From the IMG/VR virus record IMGVR_UViG_3300046167_000376, positions 1 to 23,660 of that record: 23,660 nt of DNA, one strand, 5' to 3'. The position numbers and the translations under genes are program-made. The number at the start of each line of letters is the position of its first letter. Position 1 is the stretch's first letter. This DNA is from a virus. The notes under the pieces are model-generated. The model had not been told where the DNA came from. It ran no database searches and saw only the letters and a list, made by a program, of their open reading frames with translations. This document shows, piece by piece, positions 12,271 through 19,106 of the stretch.

Positions 12271-14670
12271 ATGGACCCGATACGACTATACGCAGACTTC
12301 AAAGATGATAACGGCCTTGAGTACCGTTTGAACATTCACCAAGCAGGCTGGCAAGTATCGCCGTTTGAGTTTAATCTTGGCGCTGATGGCTTCACGCTGC
12401 AATACAGCGGCGACAATGAAAACCGAATGCAGCCAATCATAGGCAGTGAACTTACCTTCACGCTTATTGAGAACGCCCAACAGCACACCAATTTTATCGG
12501 GCAATTAGCAAACTCGGAGGATGCAGAATTTACGGTGTCAGTTTGGAAGGGTTGGCAGGTTACTAATGAATTGTTTTGGACGGGTGTACTTTTGTCTGAG
12601 CAGATAAGCCTAATGGATGAGGCATATCCAATTCAAAACACTTTTAACGCGGTGGATGAATTGGGCAACCTTGCCAATACATTGTACACGAACGACGGCA
12701 CGGCATACACAGGCCGCGACAACATAGCGCAGCATATTTACAAATGCCTACTCAAAACGCGGGCGCTCCATGTGTACAATAGCACAGATGTATTATTCAA
12801 ATACGCCAATAATTTTTACCCTACAACAGATTTTCAGAGCACGAACGCGCTAATAGAGTCAGAGGTAAACCACTCAGCTTTTTACAATCAGAATGAAAAC
12901 GGCACACCTGAATTTTTTGACACGTTCAAAGTGCTGCAAGATTTGGCAATCACGTTCAACAGCCGCGTGTTTTTTGCTGAAGGCGTGTTTTACTTCATAC
13001 CAATTGGCGCGGTTACGGACAGTACGTATTTATCTTTTTACAGCGTCACCAAAGGCGGCACAGTAAGCGCAAGCGCCACGACGGTAGATGTAAACTTAGA
13101 AGTTGGAGAAGACGTTATAAAGCTTGCAGGTGGCTCGACTACTTTTTTGCCGCCATTGCAGAAGGTCCAACGAATTTGGGAAACAAACGCAAATTTTCCC
13201 GTGTTGTTTCAGTTCGCACAGTTCTTAAATTCTCAGGGGCTTTACAGCGAATTGATTGGCACTGAAATAACTGACGATGATTTAGTTTATGAATCGGACA
13301 CAGTTCTGCGTTTGCAGCTACAATATAGACACAGCTATCCCGGCGGCGGAACGTTTCCAATTGGTGAGGATATATTAGGCCGTTTAGTTTTACGATTGCG
13401 CATTCAGTGCGGAACGCTTTTCTTAGCAAATTCTGTTACTTTTGGTCCTGATACTACGGAATATGGAAACTATCAAAGCAGCGTAAGTATTGACAACATG
13501 AATATCAGTGGCCCTGCATGGGCTGCAAGTGGTTACTTTTATATTCCTTTGACTCCTGACCCAATGTACTTTGACAGAAACACGGGTCAAGTGCATTTGG
13601 AACAAAGCTTTTACAGCAATGTCCTAGAAGTGCCGGGAGGTCAGCAAAATTTATTAGTTGATTTACCTGTTTTACCTTCGGAGCAAACTGGTTTAAGTGT
13701 GACGGCTACGGTCATGGCAAACGACCACGCAGGCGCACCAATTACAGATATTAACGGCTCGACAGCCTACGGCAAGCTTTCCAATATTGCCGTGTATGCC
13801 ATGACTGGAGAGGCGACCAACGGCGACGAAGTAATATACGAGGCCAACACAGGAAACAGCGGCCAACTAATTGTTGAGCAGCCAAGCGTCCAGATTGGTT
13901 CAGGCACGTTTGATAATCATAAAAACATTTATGATAATATCGGAGACGGTGAGGTGATAAACGAGTGGAGTGGGATACTATACCCGCAAGCAGATACGTC
14001 AATACATTCGCTTGGAGTGCAGGAAATTATAGCGGGCCAAAATAATAGCACGATGATTAAGCGCGGCGGCTATTATAAACGATTTGTCAGCCCGTTAAAT
14101 ACGTTAGAAATTGAAGGCGGTTTTTATTTGCCGTTTCAAACGTCTTTCATAGCGCGACCAATCGAAGGCGAATTTGAAGCGTGGCAGCTCGATGATAATG
14201 ATGAGGATATTGTTGTGCCACAGCCTGAAGTAATTGACACGCACGACCCGCAGGACGACAGCGAACCCGTGTACAATATCCGCAACACCTTTGCGCCCGA
14301 TGCTGGCAACATTGCACCGAATGTATTCCGCCGCTTGCTACAGCAGCCCGTGACGGCAGTAAATAACAGCGATGCATCTACCTACCAAGTAACGGCAGTT
14401 GATTATATGGTAATGAACACATGGACAGGAGCGAACGGCAGGAGCTTCATATATCTGCCAAGCGTAACAGGTAACGAAGGGCGCACGGTACAATTTCACA
14501 GCGACGAGACAATAAGCGCAAACAAGAACATACAGCTTGAGCCGCATTCAAGCGATACGGGTGTAACTATTGACGGCGCAGGCGCTTATGCTTTCAACCG
14601 CTCTTATGACGGCATCACTATCTTGTGCCATAATTCGAATTGGTTTATCATACAGAAAAAAGAGAAGTGA
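12271..14670 (+). CDS. Tail tip / distal tail-associated protein
   Basis: The 799-residue protein directly follows the tape measure, where distal tail and tail-associated genes lie. The N-terminal 140 residues (YRLNIHQAGWQVSPFEFNLGADGF, FTGVLLSEQ-like WTGVLLSEQ, IQNTFNAVDELGNL) resemble the hub-forming tail proteins common in Bacteroidota siphophages. The middle is beta-rich. Residues about 640-660 are an acidic linker (DDNDEDIVVPQPE). The C-terminus (RTVQFHSDETI, then DGAGAYAFNRSYDGITIL and NWFIIQKKEK) looks like the last turns of a fibre or spike. No separate tail fibre gene follows, so this one protein probably provides both hub and tip. No enzymatic motif is seen. The stop overlaps the next ATG. 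Confidence 0.75.
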   Translation: MDPIRLYADFKDDNGLEYRLNIHQAGWQVSPFEFNLGADGFTLQYSGDNENRMQPIIGSELTFTLIENAQQHTNFIGQLANSEDAEFTVSVWKGWQVTNELFWTGVLLSEQISLMDEAYPIQNTFNAVDELGNLANTLYTNDGTAYTGRDNIAQHIYKCLLKTRALHVYNSTDVLFKYANNFYPTTDFQSTNALIESEVNHSAFYNQNENGTPEFFDTFKVLQDLAITFNSRVFFAEGVFYFIPIGAVTDSTYLSFYSVTKGGTVSASATTVDVNLEVGEDVIKLAGGSTTFLPPLQKVQRIWETNANFPVLFQFAQFLNSQGLYSELIGTEITDDDLVYESDTVLRLQLQYRHSYPGGGTFPIGEDILGRLVLRLRIQCGTLFLANSVTFGPDTTEYGNYQSSVSIDNMNISGPAWAASGYFYIPLTPDPMYFDRNTGQVHLEQSFYSNVLEVPGGQQNLLVDLPVLPSEQTGLSVTATVMANDHAGAPITDINGSTAYGKLSNIAVYAMTGEATNGDEVIYEANTGNSGQLIVEQPSVQIGSGTFDNHKNIYDNIGDGEVINEWSGILYPQADTSIHSLGVQEIIAGQNNSTMIKRGGYYKRFVSPLNTLEIEGGFYLPFQTSFIARPIEGEFEAWQLDDNDEDIVVPQPEVIDTHDPQDDSEPVYNIRNTFAPDAGNIAPNVFRRLLQQPVTAVNNSDASTYQVTAVDYMVMNTWTGANGRSFIYLPSVTGNEGRTVQFHSDETISANKNIQLEPHSSDTGVTIDGAGAYAFNRSYDGITILCHNSNWFIIQKKEK

Positions 14671-14873
14671 TGGAGTGGGAAATTGTTGCAATCGTTTTGC
14701 CTGTAGTGGCGGGTTTGGTAGGTGTATGGGTAAACCTGAACAGCACGGTGGCACGCCTCAAAAGCCGCGTAATACAGTTGGAACTAGACAGCAACGAGAT
14801 AAAAAGCGACATGAAAGAACTACTGGCTAGCGTCCACAAAATCGAGTTGATGATTGCAAAGCTTCAAAAATGA
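14670..14873 (+). CDS. Small membrane protein with coiled coil (XhlA-like, possible holin partner)
   Basis: I choose the ATG at 14670, which overlaps the previous stop; longer readings from a TTG at 14640 run back into the tail gene. The 67-residue product has one membrane helix (IVAIVLPVVAGLVGVWV, residues about 4-20) and then a helix with heptad-like spacing (LKSRVIQLELDSNEIKSDMKEL). A single membrane segment beside a coiled coil is the layout of XhlA-type lysis proteins, although here the order is TM first. The next gene, another tiny membrane protein, overlaps by 4 bases, and the endolysin follows. Confidence 0.65.
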   Translation: MEWEIVAIVLPVVAGLVGVWVNLNSTVARLKSRVIQLELDSNEIKSDMKELLASVHKIELMIAKLQK

Positions 14874-14992
14874 TTTGGATTATCTTAGCAACCATAACCG
14901 TCAACGTCATATATAAGGCTCGCGAGTACGGTAGGGCAGACGTTGCGGATTTAATTATCCTGGTCGCAGCAAGCGCAATTTTACTAACGTGA
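14870..14992 (+). CDS. Tiny two-helix membrane protein, candidate holin
   Basis: This 40-residue ORF has a hydrophobic segment at each end (MIWIILATITVNVIY and DLIILVAASAILL) with a short charged loop KAREYGRAD between them, giving a hairpin with two membrane helices. It overlaps the preceding stop (ATGA at 14870) and the endolysin start (GTGA at 14989), so the three genes are tightly coupled. That position directly before an endolysin suggests a holin or pinholin, but 40 residues is very short and the call rests on topology and context. Confidence 0.6.
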   Translation: MIWIILATITVNVIYKAREYGRADVADLIILVAASAILLT

Positions 14993-15354
14993 AATATTTT
15001 AACTATCATGAATTCGACAGCCCCGACGCAATCGGCAGCGGTGAACACATGATGGACGACGATTTTTTGCAGATGTTAGACCGCGCTCGCCACTTGGCGG
15101 GCGTTCCTTTTCGTGTCAACAGCGGTTACAGGACGAAGGAACACAACAAGAAAATAGGAGGCAAACCAAACAGCGCCCACACCATGGGTTGCGCGGCTGA
15201 CATACATTGCACAGATTCACGTGCCCGGTGCTACATACTTGGCGCACTTCTCGAAGTTGGTTTTAATCGTGTAGGTATTTCAAAAACCTTCATTCATGTC
15301 GACAACAGTTACGACGCGAGCCACGACGAGGATGTAATATGGTTATATGACTAA
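14989..15354 (+). CDS. Endolysin, M15-family peptidase
   Basis: The 121-residue protein starts at GTG 14989 inside the previous stop. It has the metal-binding motifs of the peptidase M15 family: SGYRT (Arg48), SAHTMGCAADIH (His64, Asp71) and FIHVD (His103, Asp105). Such enzymes cut stem peptides of peptidoglycan, acting as phage endolysins at the end of infection. The protein has no signal peptide or cell-wall-binding domain, so export would depend on a holin. Size is normal for single-domain phage M15 enzymes. It overlaps the next gene by 8 bases. Confidence 0.88.
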   Translation: MKYFNYHEFDSPDAIGSGEHMMDDDFLQMLDRARHLAGVPFRVNSGYRTKEHNKKIGGKPNSAHTMGCAADIHCTDSRARCYILGALLEVGFNRVGISKTFIHVDNSYDASHDEDVIWLYD

Positions 15355-16060
15355 GGACATACGCCCACGAATCAACGCCCAGCAGATGCGTGCGCTGGAC
15401 TACCTGAGAACAAAGGAGCGGCGTATTTTGGTTATAGGTGACTTGCATTGCCCGTTCGAGCTTGACGGATATTTCGAGTTTTGCTTGGACACCTACGACC
15501 GCTTTGCCTGCAATCAGGTCATTTTTATCGGTGATATTCTCGATAACCATTATGCGTCATACCACGAAACAGACGCCAACGGAATGAGTGGAGGGTATGA
15601 GCTACAGGAAGCTATAAAGCACGTCGATAAGTGGGCTCAGGCGTTTCCGATTGCTGACGTCATTATAGGCAACCATGACAGGCTAATAATGCGCAAGGCG
15701 TTTAGCTCATCAGTGCCGCGTGAATGGATTAAAGACTACAACGAAGTGTTGGGCACTTCATGGAATTGGATGGAACGCATTGAGTATGACGGCGTGCAGT
15801 ACTGCCACGGGGAAGGTGGCACAGCACGCACCAAGGCAAAGAACGATATGCAGAGCACGGTACAGGGGCACATACACACGCAGGCATATGTTGAGTGGCT
15901 GGTGGGCAACCGCAGCAAAATATTTGGTATGCAGGTGGGGTGCGGCATCGACCGCGATAGCTACGCGGCTGCATATGCCAAGCACTACAAAAAGCAGGCA
16001 ATCGGTTGCGGCGTGGTCATAGGTGGGCATACGGCTATTAATTGTTTGATGCCGCTTTAA
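15347..16060 (+). CDS. Calcineurin-like metallophosphoesterase
   Basis: The 237-residue product has the complete motif set of the family: GDLH (31-34), GDILD (62-66), GNHD (108-111), His154 in CHGEGG, and GHIH (174-177). These bind two metal ions and hydrolyse phosphoester bonds. The length suggests a stand-alone enzyme. Relatives in phages are annotated as phosphatases or DNA-repair exonuclease-like enzymes, and the substrate cannot be read from sequence. It is odd in context: it overlaps the endolysin by 8 bases and is followed by a small membrane protein, so it is co-transcribed with late lysis genes instead of early DNA-metabolism genes. Confidence 0.85.
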   Translation: MTKDIRPRINAQQMRALDYLRTKERRILVIGDLHCPFELDGYFEFCLDTYDRFACNQVIFIGDILDNHYASYHETDANGMSGGYELQEAIKHVDKWAQAFPIADVIIGNHDRLIMRKAFSSSVPREWIKDYNEVLGTSWNWMERIEYDGVQYCHGEGGTARTKAKNDMQSTVQGHIHTQAYVEWLVGNRSKIFGMQVGCGIDRDSYAAAYAKHYKKQAIGCGVVIGGHTAINCLMPL

Positions 16061-16084
16061 TACCTTGCACTAAATTTTTACATT

Positions 16085-16270
16085 ATGGGTGAATTGATTC
16101 AGACTTATTGGGCCGAGATTGTTTTGGCTCTTATGGCATTCGTGAAGGTCATTGTAAACCTCACACCAACAGAAGCAGATAACAAAGTATTTGGATGGCT
16201 AGACACGCTAATAAATGCAATCGTAAGCGATAGGCGAAAGGAACGCCGAGAAGCGCGAAAAAATGACTAA
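16085..16270 (+). CDS. Small membrane protein, candidate holin-like
   Basis: The 61-residue product has one hydrophobic helix (AEIVLALMAFVKVIVNL, about residues 10-26), then TPTEADNKVFGWLDTLINAIVSD and a strongly basic tail RRKERREARK. Small proteins with a membrane helix followed by TPT-xxDN are frequent near lysis genes in Bacteroidota phages, as far as I recall, but their function is unproven. It is the last gene before the terminator at 16319. A weak TAAATTTT box lies at 16071-16078, but I do not trust it as a promoter. Confidence 0.65.
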   Translation: MGELIQTYWAEIVLALMAFVKVIVNLTPTEADNKVFGWLDTLINAIVSDRRKERREARKND

Positions 16271-16318
16271 CTTAGCCGCTAGGTTTGTTCCCTAGTTTGT
16301 TTGCAAGTTGATTTAAAG

Positions 16319-16345
16319 GGCTGTCCAACGGGGCAGCCTTTTTTT
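16319..16345 (+). terminator. Strong terminator at the end of the late (tail/lysis) operon
   Basis: GGCTGTCC (16319-16326) pairs with GGGCAGCC (16331-16338), one pair being T-G, around an AACG loop, followed by seven T. It separates the late genes from the 16417 cassette. Confidence 0.88.
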
Positions 16346-16372
16346 GTGCCCTAAAAAAAATCAAAGTTTTTT

Positions 16373-16412
16373 ACGAAAAAGCTTGCGTAACGAAATAACT
16401 TGCGTATCTTTG
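16373..16412 (+). promoter_or_regulatory. Promoter with tandem 17-base motif before the 16417 cassette
   Basis: ACGAAAAAGCTTGCGTA (16373-16389) is repeated at once as ACGAAATAACTTGCGTA (16390-16406), 15 of 17 bases the same. The TTG of the first copy (16383-16385), 19 bases and TATCTTTG (16405-16412) form a Bacteroidota -33/-7 promoter. Only 4 bases separate it from the ATG at 16417. A third copy of the motif lies at 3741-3757 in the promoter of the other cassette. Confidence 0.75.
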
Positions 16413-16416
16413 GGGC

Positions 16417-16665
16417 ATGGAAACACTAACCACCCTCCAACGCCAAGCGCGCATTGCACTCGAAGATGTGCGAACACAGGTTGCAATCTGCAACGAGTTG
16501 AACAAGAAGGTAACTGCCGAACCAAGTTTGGCGGATGTCCTCAAGAAAGCCAACGAGCGGCTTGAGTTGCTCAAGGCTCGATGGAGCGAAGCAGGAGATG
16601 CGGCTTGGGCAGTAAGCAAGAAGAAATTTTTTCCTGACATGCAATACAATCATCGTTTGATTTGA
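16417..16665 (+). CDS. Small helical protein in a stand-alone transcription unit
   Basis: The 82-residue product is unrecognised. It looks almost entirely helical: LTTLQRQARIALEDVRTQVAICNELNKKV, then a long amphipathic helix containing ADVLKKANERLELLKARW and a C-terminal basic/aromatic section. No membrane helix or zinc motif is visible. It has its own promoter directly upstream (nearly leaderless) and a terminator 10 bases downstream, like the 3808 cassette, and the two promoters share a motif. Its place at the border of late and early regions would suit a regulator or an early host-takeover protein. That is inference. Confidence 0.72.
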   Translation: METLTTLQRQARIALEDVRTQVAICNELNKKVTAEPSLADVLKKANERLELLKARWSEAGDAAWAVSKKKFFPDMQYNHRLI

Positions 16666-16674
16666 ATTTGCAAT

Positions 16675-16697
16675 GCCCTGCGGGGCTTTATTTTTTT
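16675..16697 (+). terminator. Terminator after the 16417 cassette
   Basis: GCCC/GGGC stem with a TGCG loop (16675-16686), then TTTATTTTTTT. It lies 4 bases before the next ATG (16701), so the early genes need read-through or their own promoter, which I cannot find. Confidence 0.72.
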
Positions 16698-16700
16698 ACC

Positions 16701-16814
16701 ATGTGGCGCGAAGGATACGACTACCCAGCAGACGACGAAGACGAAGGCCGTGACTTCTTTGAGGAGGCCGACGAACAACACGACAAATACCAAGACGAAA
16801 AACTAGACCGATGA
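16701..16814 (+). CDS. Very acidic small ORF (37 residues)
   Basis: This short ORF encodes a highly acidic peptide (runs such as DDEDEGRDFFEEADEQ). It starts 4 bases after a terminator T-tract and its stop overlaps the next ATG (ATGA at 16811-16814), which supports translation because all genes here are coupled in the same way. Acidic mini-proteins in phage early regions are sometimes DNA mimics or host inhibitors, but nothing here proves that. Confidence 0.5.
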   Translation: MWREGYDYPADDEDEGRDFFEEADEQHDKYQDEKLDR

Positions 16815-16960
16815 AAAAACCTATTTGCGTGCGCAGCAGCGTACAAGTAACAGCCCCAAAGTCATTCAACCAATGGCAGCAAGATTTAGCAGAGGAACGC
16901 GAGTTTCTGCGCTTGATTGACAAGATGAAAATGCACCTAAAGCAAAACCGCGAGAAATGA
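16811..16960 (+). CDS. Small unknown early protein (49 residues)
   Basis: The product is basic, with an N-terminal KPICVRSSVQVTAP segment and a helix (WQQDLAEEREFLRLIDKMKMHLKQ). I do not recognise it. It is joined to both neighbours by ATGA overlaps (16811-16814 and 16957-16960), which argues for a real gene in the early operon. Confidence 0.5.
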   Translation: MKKPICVRSSVQVTAPKSFNQWQQDLAEEREFLRLIDKMKMHLKQNREK

Positions 16961-17151
16961 CAAAGGAAGAGGCCGCAAAAGAAATAATTAAATTATTAGA
17001 GCAAGCTAGAGACTCAATTGAATACTGGGATAAAACAGGAAAGAAAGAAATGGGTTGGAGGATGTATTCTTATGAAAATGGATTGTTAGATGCCTTAGGA
17101 TTTGTAAAAGAAATTGATTGTAAAACCGAGAACGATGAACAACACCGATGA
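16957..17151 (+). CDS. Small helical early protein (64 residues)
   Basis: The product is mostly helical (KEEAAKEIIKLLEQARDSIEYW, then YENGLLDALGFVKEI) and charged. No family is recognised. It begins in the preceding stop codon and overlaps the start of the next gene (17135) by 17 bases. It is somewhat more AT-rich than its neighbours. Confidence 0.6.
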   Translation: MTKEEAAKEIIKLLEQARDSIEYWDKTGKKEMGWRMYSYENGLLDALGFVKEIDCKTENDEQHR

Positions 17152-17509
17152 ACTGCGGGCGCTATCTGCAAAGTACGATATGCACCCGGACCACTTCCAC
17201 AAAGACCCGCGCGGCTTTGTCATTATGACGCGCCGAGGCGTCGAGCATCTACAAGCCAAAATAAAGGCCACAGTGCGCTTTTCTACCGTCTCGGAATACT
17301 CAGACCCAAAGGATGGGAGATATTGCATTAAAGCCTACGCAAAATGCGAAATAGGGCAAGTAGAGACGTATGGCGAAAGCAGCAAAGCAAACAACCGAAA
17401 CGCTTACCCGATTGCCATGGCGGAAAAACGCGCTTTGTCACGTGCCATTTTGAAGCTTGCAGGCTTTTACACTGCTGGAGTGTATGGCGAAGACGAAATA
17501 GACGAATGA
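17135..17509 (+). CDS. Possible recombination / single-strand annealing-type protein
   Basis: I choose ATG 17135 over an in-frame TTG at 17114, which lies deep in the previous gene. The 124-residue protein has DPRGFVIMTRRGVEHLQAKIK, a central strand pair and then SSKANNRNAYPIAMAEKRALSRAILKLAGFY with an acidic end (GEDEIDE). The AMAEKRALSRAIL helix followed by an acidic tail resembles the end of phage annealing or recombination proteins seen in early operons of marine and Bacteroidota phages. I recall the pattern, not a firm family name. Its neighbourhood (methyltransferase, ssDNA-binding, nuclease, NinG) fits DNA recombination. The stop overlaps the next ATG. Confidence 0.6.
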   Translation: MNNTDELRALSAKYDMHPDHFHKDPRGFVIMTRRGVEHLQAKIKATVRFSTVSEYSDPKDGRYCIKAYAKCEIGQVETYGESSKANNRNAYPIAMAEKRALSRAILKLAGFYTAGVYGEDEIDE

Positions 17510-18150
17510 AGGTTCTAAATCTTTACGCTTGTTTAGGTGGAAACCGCTATAAGTGGGATGAAGTCGCAGACATTGACGTAACAGCCGTAGAGCTTGACCC
17601 ATATGCCGCCGAGTTGTATGCCGAGCGTTTCCCAAATGATACGGTAATAGTTGCAGACGCCCATCAGTATTTAATAAACCATTACAAAGAGTTTGATTTC
17701 ATTTGGAGCAGTCCGCCGTGTCCGACACACAGCCGAGCGCGATTTTGGGGAATAGGTAGCAACGGAAAAAATCCTATTTATCCAGATATGAAGCTCTATG
17801 AGGAAATAGTTTTTCTTCAGCATCATTGCAAAGTAAAGTATTGCGTTGAAAACGTTACGCCATATTACGAACCATTAATTCCACCGCAAAGACGTGGGCG
17901 GCATATGTACTGGGCGAATTTTGTTTTGCCGCAAACGTTAAGCACGCGTAAAGTGAAAATTTCAGCAGGCGCAAATGAAGTAAAAAATTTATGCTCTTTT
18001 CATTCGTTCGACTTTAATAAATACAAGGGTGAACAGCGACTAAATAAAATGGCTCGCAATTTGGTTGACTACGAAGCTGGCAAAACCATCTTTGAAACGG
18101 CTTGTGGCATCATACGCAAAAGCGACGTAAACCAATTGCAATTGCTATGA
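17506..18150 (+). CDS. Compact cytosine-C5 DNA methyltransferase
   Basis: The true start is ATG 17506 (ATGA overlap); the longer frame from 17344 is only open upstream. The 214-residue product has cytosine-C5 motifs: motif I LNLYACLGGNRYKW (about 4-17), acidic ELDPYAAELYAE after strand 2, motif IV SSPPCPTHS with catalytic Cys72, motif VI ENV (115-117) and motif VIII PQRRGR (127-132). The C-terminus (YEAGKTIFETACGII) recalls motifs IX/X. Only about 40 residues separate motif VIII from the end motif, so a normal target recognition domain is missing. No restriction gene is adjacent. I infer self-protection or regulation. Specificity cannot be predicted. Confidence 0.88.
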   Translation: MKVLNLYACLGGNRYKWDEVADIDVTAVELDPYAAELYAERFPNDTVIVADAHQYLINHYKEFDFIWSSPPCPTHSRARFWGIGSNGKNPIYPDMKLYEEIVFLQHHCKVKYCVENVTPYYEPLIPPQRRGRHMYWANFVLPQTLSTRKVKISAGANEVKNLCSFHSFDFNKYKGEQRLNKMARNLVDYEAGKTIFETACGIIRKSDVNQLQLL

Positions 18151-18422
18151 ACCTTGACGAATTTTTTGATAGCGTAGACGCTGACAATGCCGATGAGGTC
18201 GAAAGCATGAAAGACTACGCATTACACTTGCTCAGCACGTCCACAATGAAGGACGATGATGACGGGTTAGAAGATGAAATAATAGACACAGACCCAACGC
18301 CAAGCCGCTGGCGTGAGATATTCGAGCGGCTACGATTAAACCAGTTGCGTGCAATCGACTTGCCCAACTGTTCACAAACTGAATTTACTAAATCATACAA
18401 AAAACATGGAATTGATTATTGA
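18147..18422 (+). CDS. Acidic unknown early protein (91 residues)
   Basis: The start is ATG 18147 in the methyltransferase stop (ATGA). The N-terminal half is very acidic (DEFFDSVDADNADEVE, DDDDGLEDEIIDTD). The C-terminal half, REIFERLRLNQLRAIDL then SQTEFTKSYKKHGIDY, could be a helical DNA- or protein-binding part. I do not recognise a family. It overlaps the following ssDNA-binding gene by 17 bases. Confidence 0.6.
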   Translation: MNLDEFFDSVDADNADEVESMKDYALHLLSTSTMKDDDDGLEDEIIDTDPTPSRWREIFERLRLNQLRAIDLPNCSQTEFTKSYKKHGIDY

Positions 18423-18753
18423 GGGAGTTATTAAGCGCGTTTGTAAACCGATGGAATTCGAAAGCGGCTTTCGTAAATGCGAAGTACACGTTGAGGTGCA
18501 GGATGGCAAATATCCGCAGACCTTGGCGCTGGAGTTTCTCAAAGACGACGTTGACGAAGCCGTTGCATTGCCTGAGGGCAAGACTATTAAAGCACGGTGC
18601 AACGTACGCGGCAGCGAATGGCAAAAGGACGACACGCAGCCAATGCGCGTATTTATGAGCCTAGTGCCGTGGAAGTATGAAATCGTAGAAGCTGGAGCGC
18701 AGCCAGCACCAACCCAACAACCTTCACAAGATGGCGGAAATTTCCCTTTCTGA
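18406..18753 (+). CDS. DUF3127-like OB-fold single-stranded DNA-binding protein
   Basis: From ATG 18406 the product is 115 residues. It starts MELIIEGVIKRV, continues with a five-strand OB-like pattern (RKCEVHVEV, YPQTLALEFL, KTIKARCNVRGSEW, MRVFMSLVPWKYEIV), then a Pro/Gln linker and a C-terminal DGGNFPF tip like that of bacterial SSB proteins. The N-terminus and strand pattern fit DUF3127, a family found mainly in Bacteroidota and their phages, where it is thought to replace SSB. The tip would recruit replication and repair partners. An upstream ATG frame from 18349 exists but lies within the previous gene. Confidence 0.8.
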   Translation: MELIIEGVIKRVCKPMEFESGFRKCEVHVEVQDGKYPQTLALEFLKDDVDEAVALPEGKTIKARCNVRGSEWQKDDTQPMRVFMSLVPWKYEIVEAGAQPAPTQQPSQDGGNFPF

Positions 18754-18916
18754 GGTACGTTATACCGTTAGGCTACCAAAGCTAAATACGCGCGTAACGT
18801 TTGAGAACTACAGCAGCTTTGAAAGGTACGTTGATGACCTGCGAACAAAACAAATAAGCCATGAAATCCGAATTGAATACAATGAAACTGAAAGCCTTTA
18901 TAAACAAGCACTTTGA
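18731..18916 (+). CDS. Small unknown early protein (61 residues)
   Basis: The product (EVRYTVRLPKLNTRVTFENYSSFERYVDDLR then EIRIEYNETESLY) alternates strands and helix like a small alpha/beta protein. It overlaps the ssDNA-binding gene by 23 bases and the HTH gene by 56 bases, or by 35 bases if the latter starts at 18882. The overlaps match local style, but no family is recognised and it could be a chance frame. Confidence 0.5.
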   Translation: MAEISLSEVRYTVRLPKLNTRVTFENYSSFERYVDDLRTKQISHEIRIEYNETESLYKQAL

Positions 18917-19106
18917 AGGGTTAGACCATTGCGCCGAGGCTTTGGGCGTATCCCGTCGCACAGTCGAAAATTACATATACAGCAACCCCACCGGGATACT
19001 TAAACACAGCACCCAACTAATGCAGCTTGACGGCGTTGACCCGTTCGAACTGTTTGACGTGGTAGCTGAGAACGTAGAGCAAATCAACCAAAAACAAAAA
19101 GCATGA
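18861..19106 (+). CDS. Helix-turn-helix DNA-binding protein (Cro-like size)
   Basis: The 81-residue protein (74 residues if it starts at ATG 18882) has a recognisable HTH: DHCAEALGVSRRTVENYIYSNP at about residues 22-43, with ALGVSRRTVENYI as the turn and recognition helix. A hydrophobic C-terminal half follows. It is the only visible DNA-binding regulator in the genome. By inference it could bind the 17-base promoter motif at 3741 and 16373. No opposing repressor gene or integrase exists, so a lysogeny switch is unlikely. The stop overlaps the next ATG (19103). Confidence 0.75.
   Translation: MKSELNTMKLKAFINKHFEGLDHCAEALGVSRRTVENYIYSNPTGILKHSTQLMQLDGVDPFELFDVVAENVEQINQKQKA

Noticed and set aside
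16042-16078. Possible promoter TTTG/TAAATTTT before the gene at 16085
   Set aside because: The box lacks the final TTTG and the spacing (22) is outside the pattern of the other sites.
16278-16297. CTAGG/CCTAG hairpin after the last late gene
   Set aside because: Short stem without a proper T-tract; the strong terminator at 16319-16345 explains the end of the operon.
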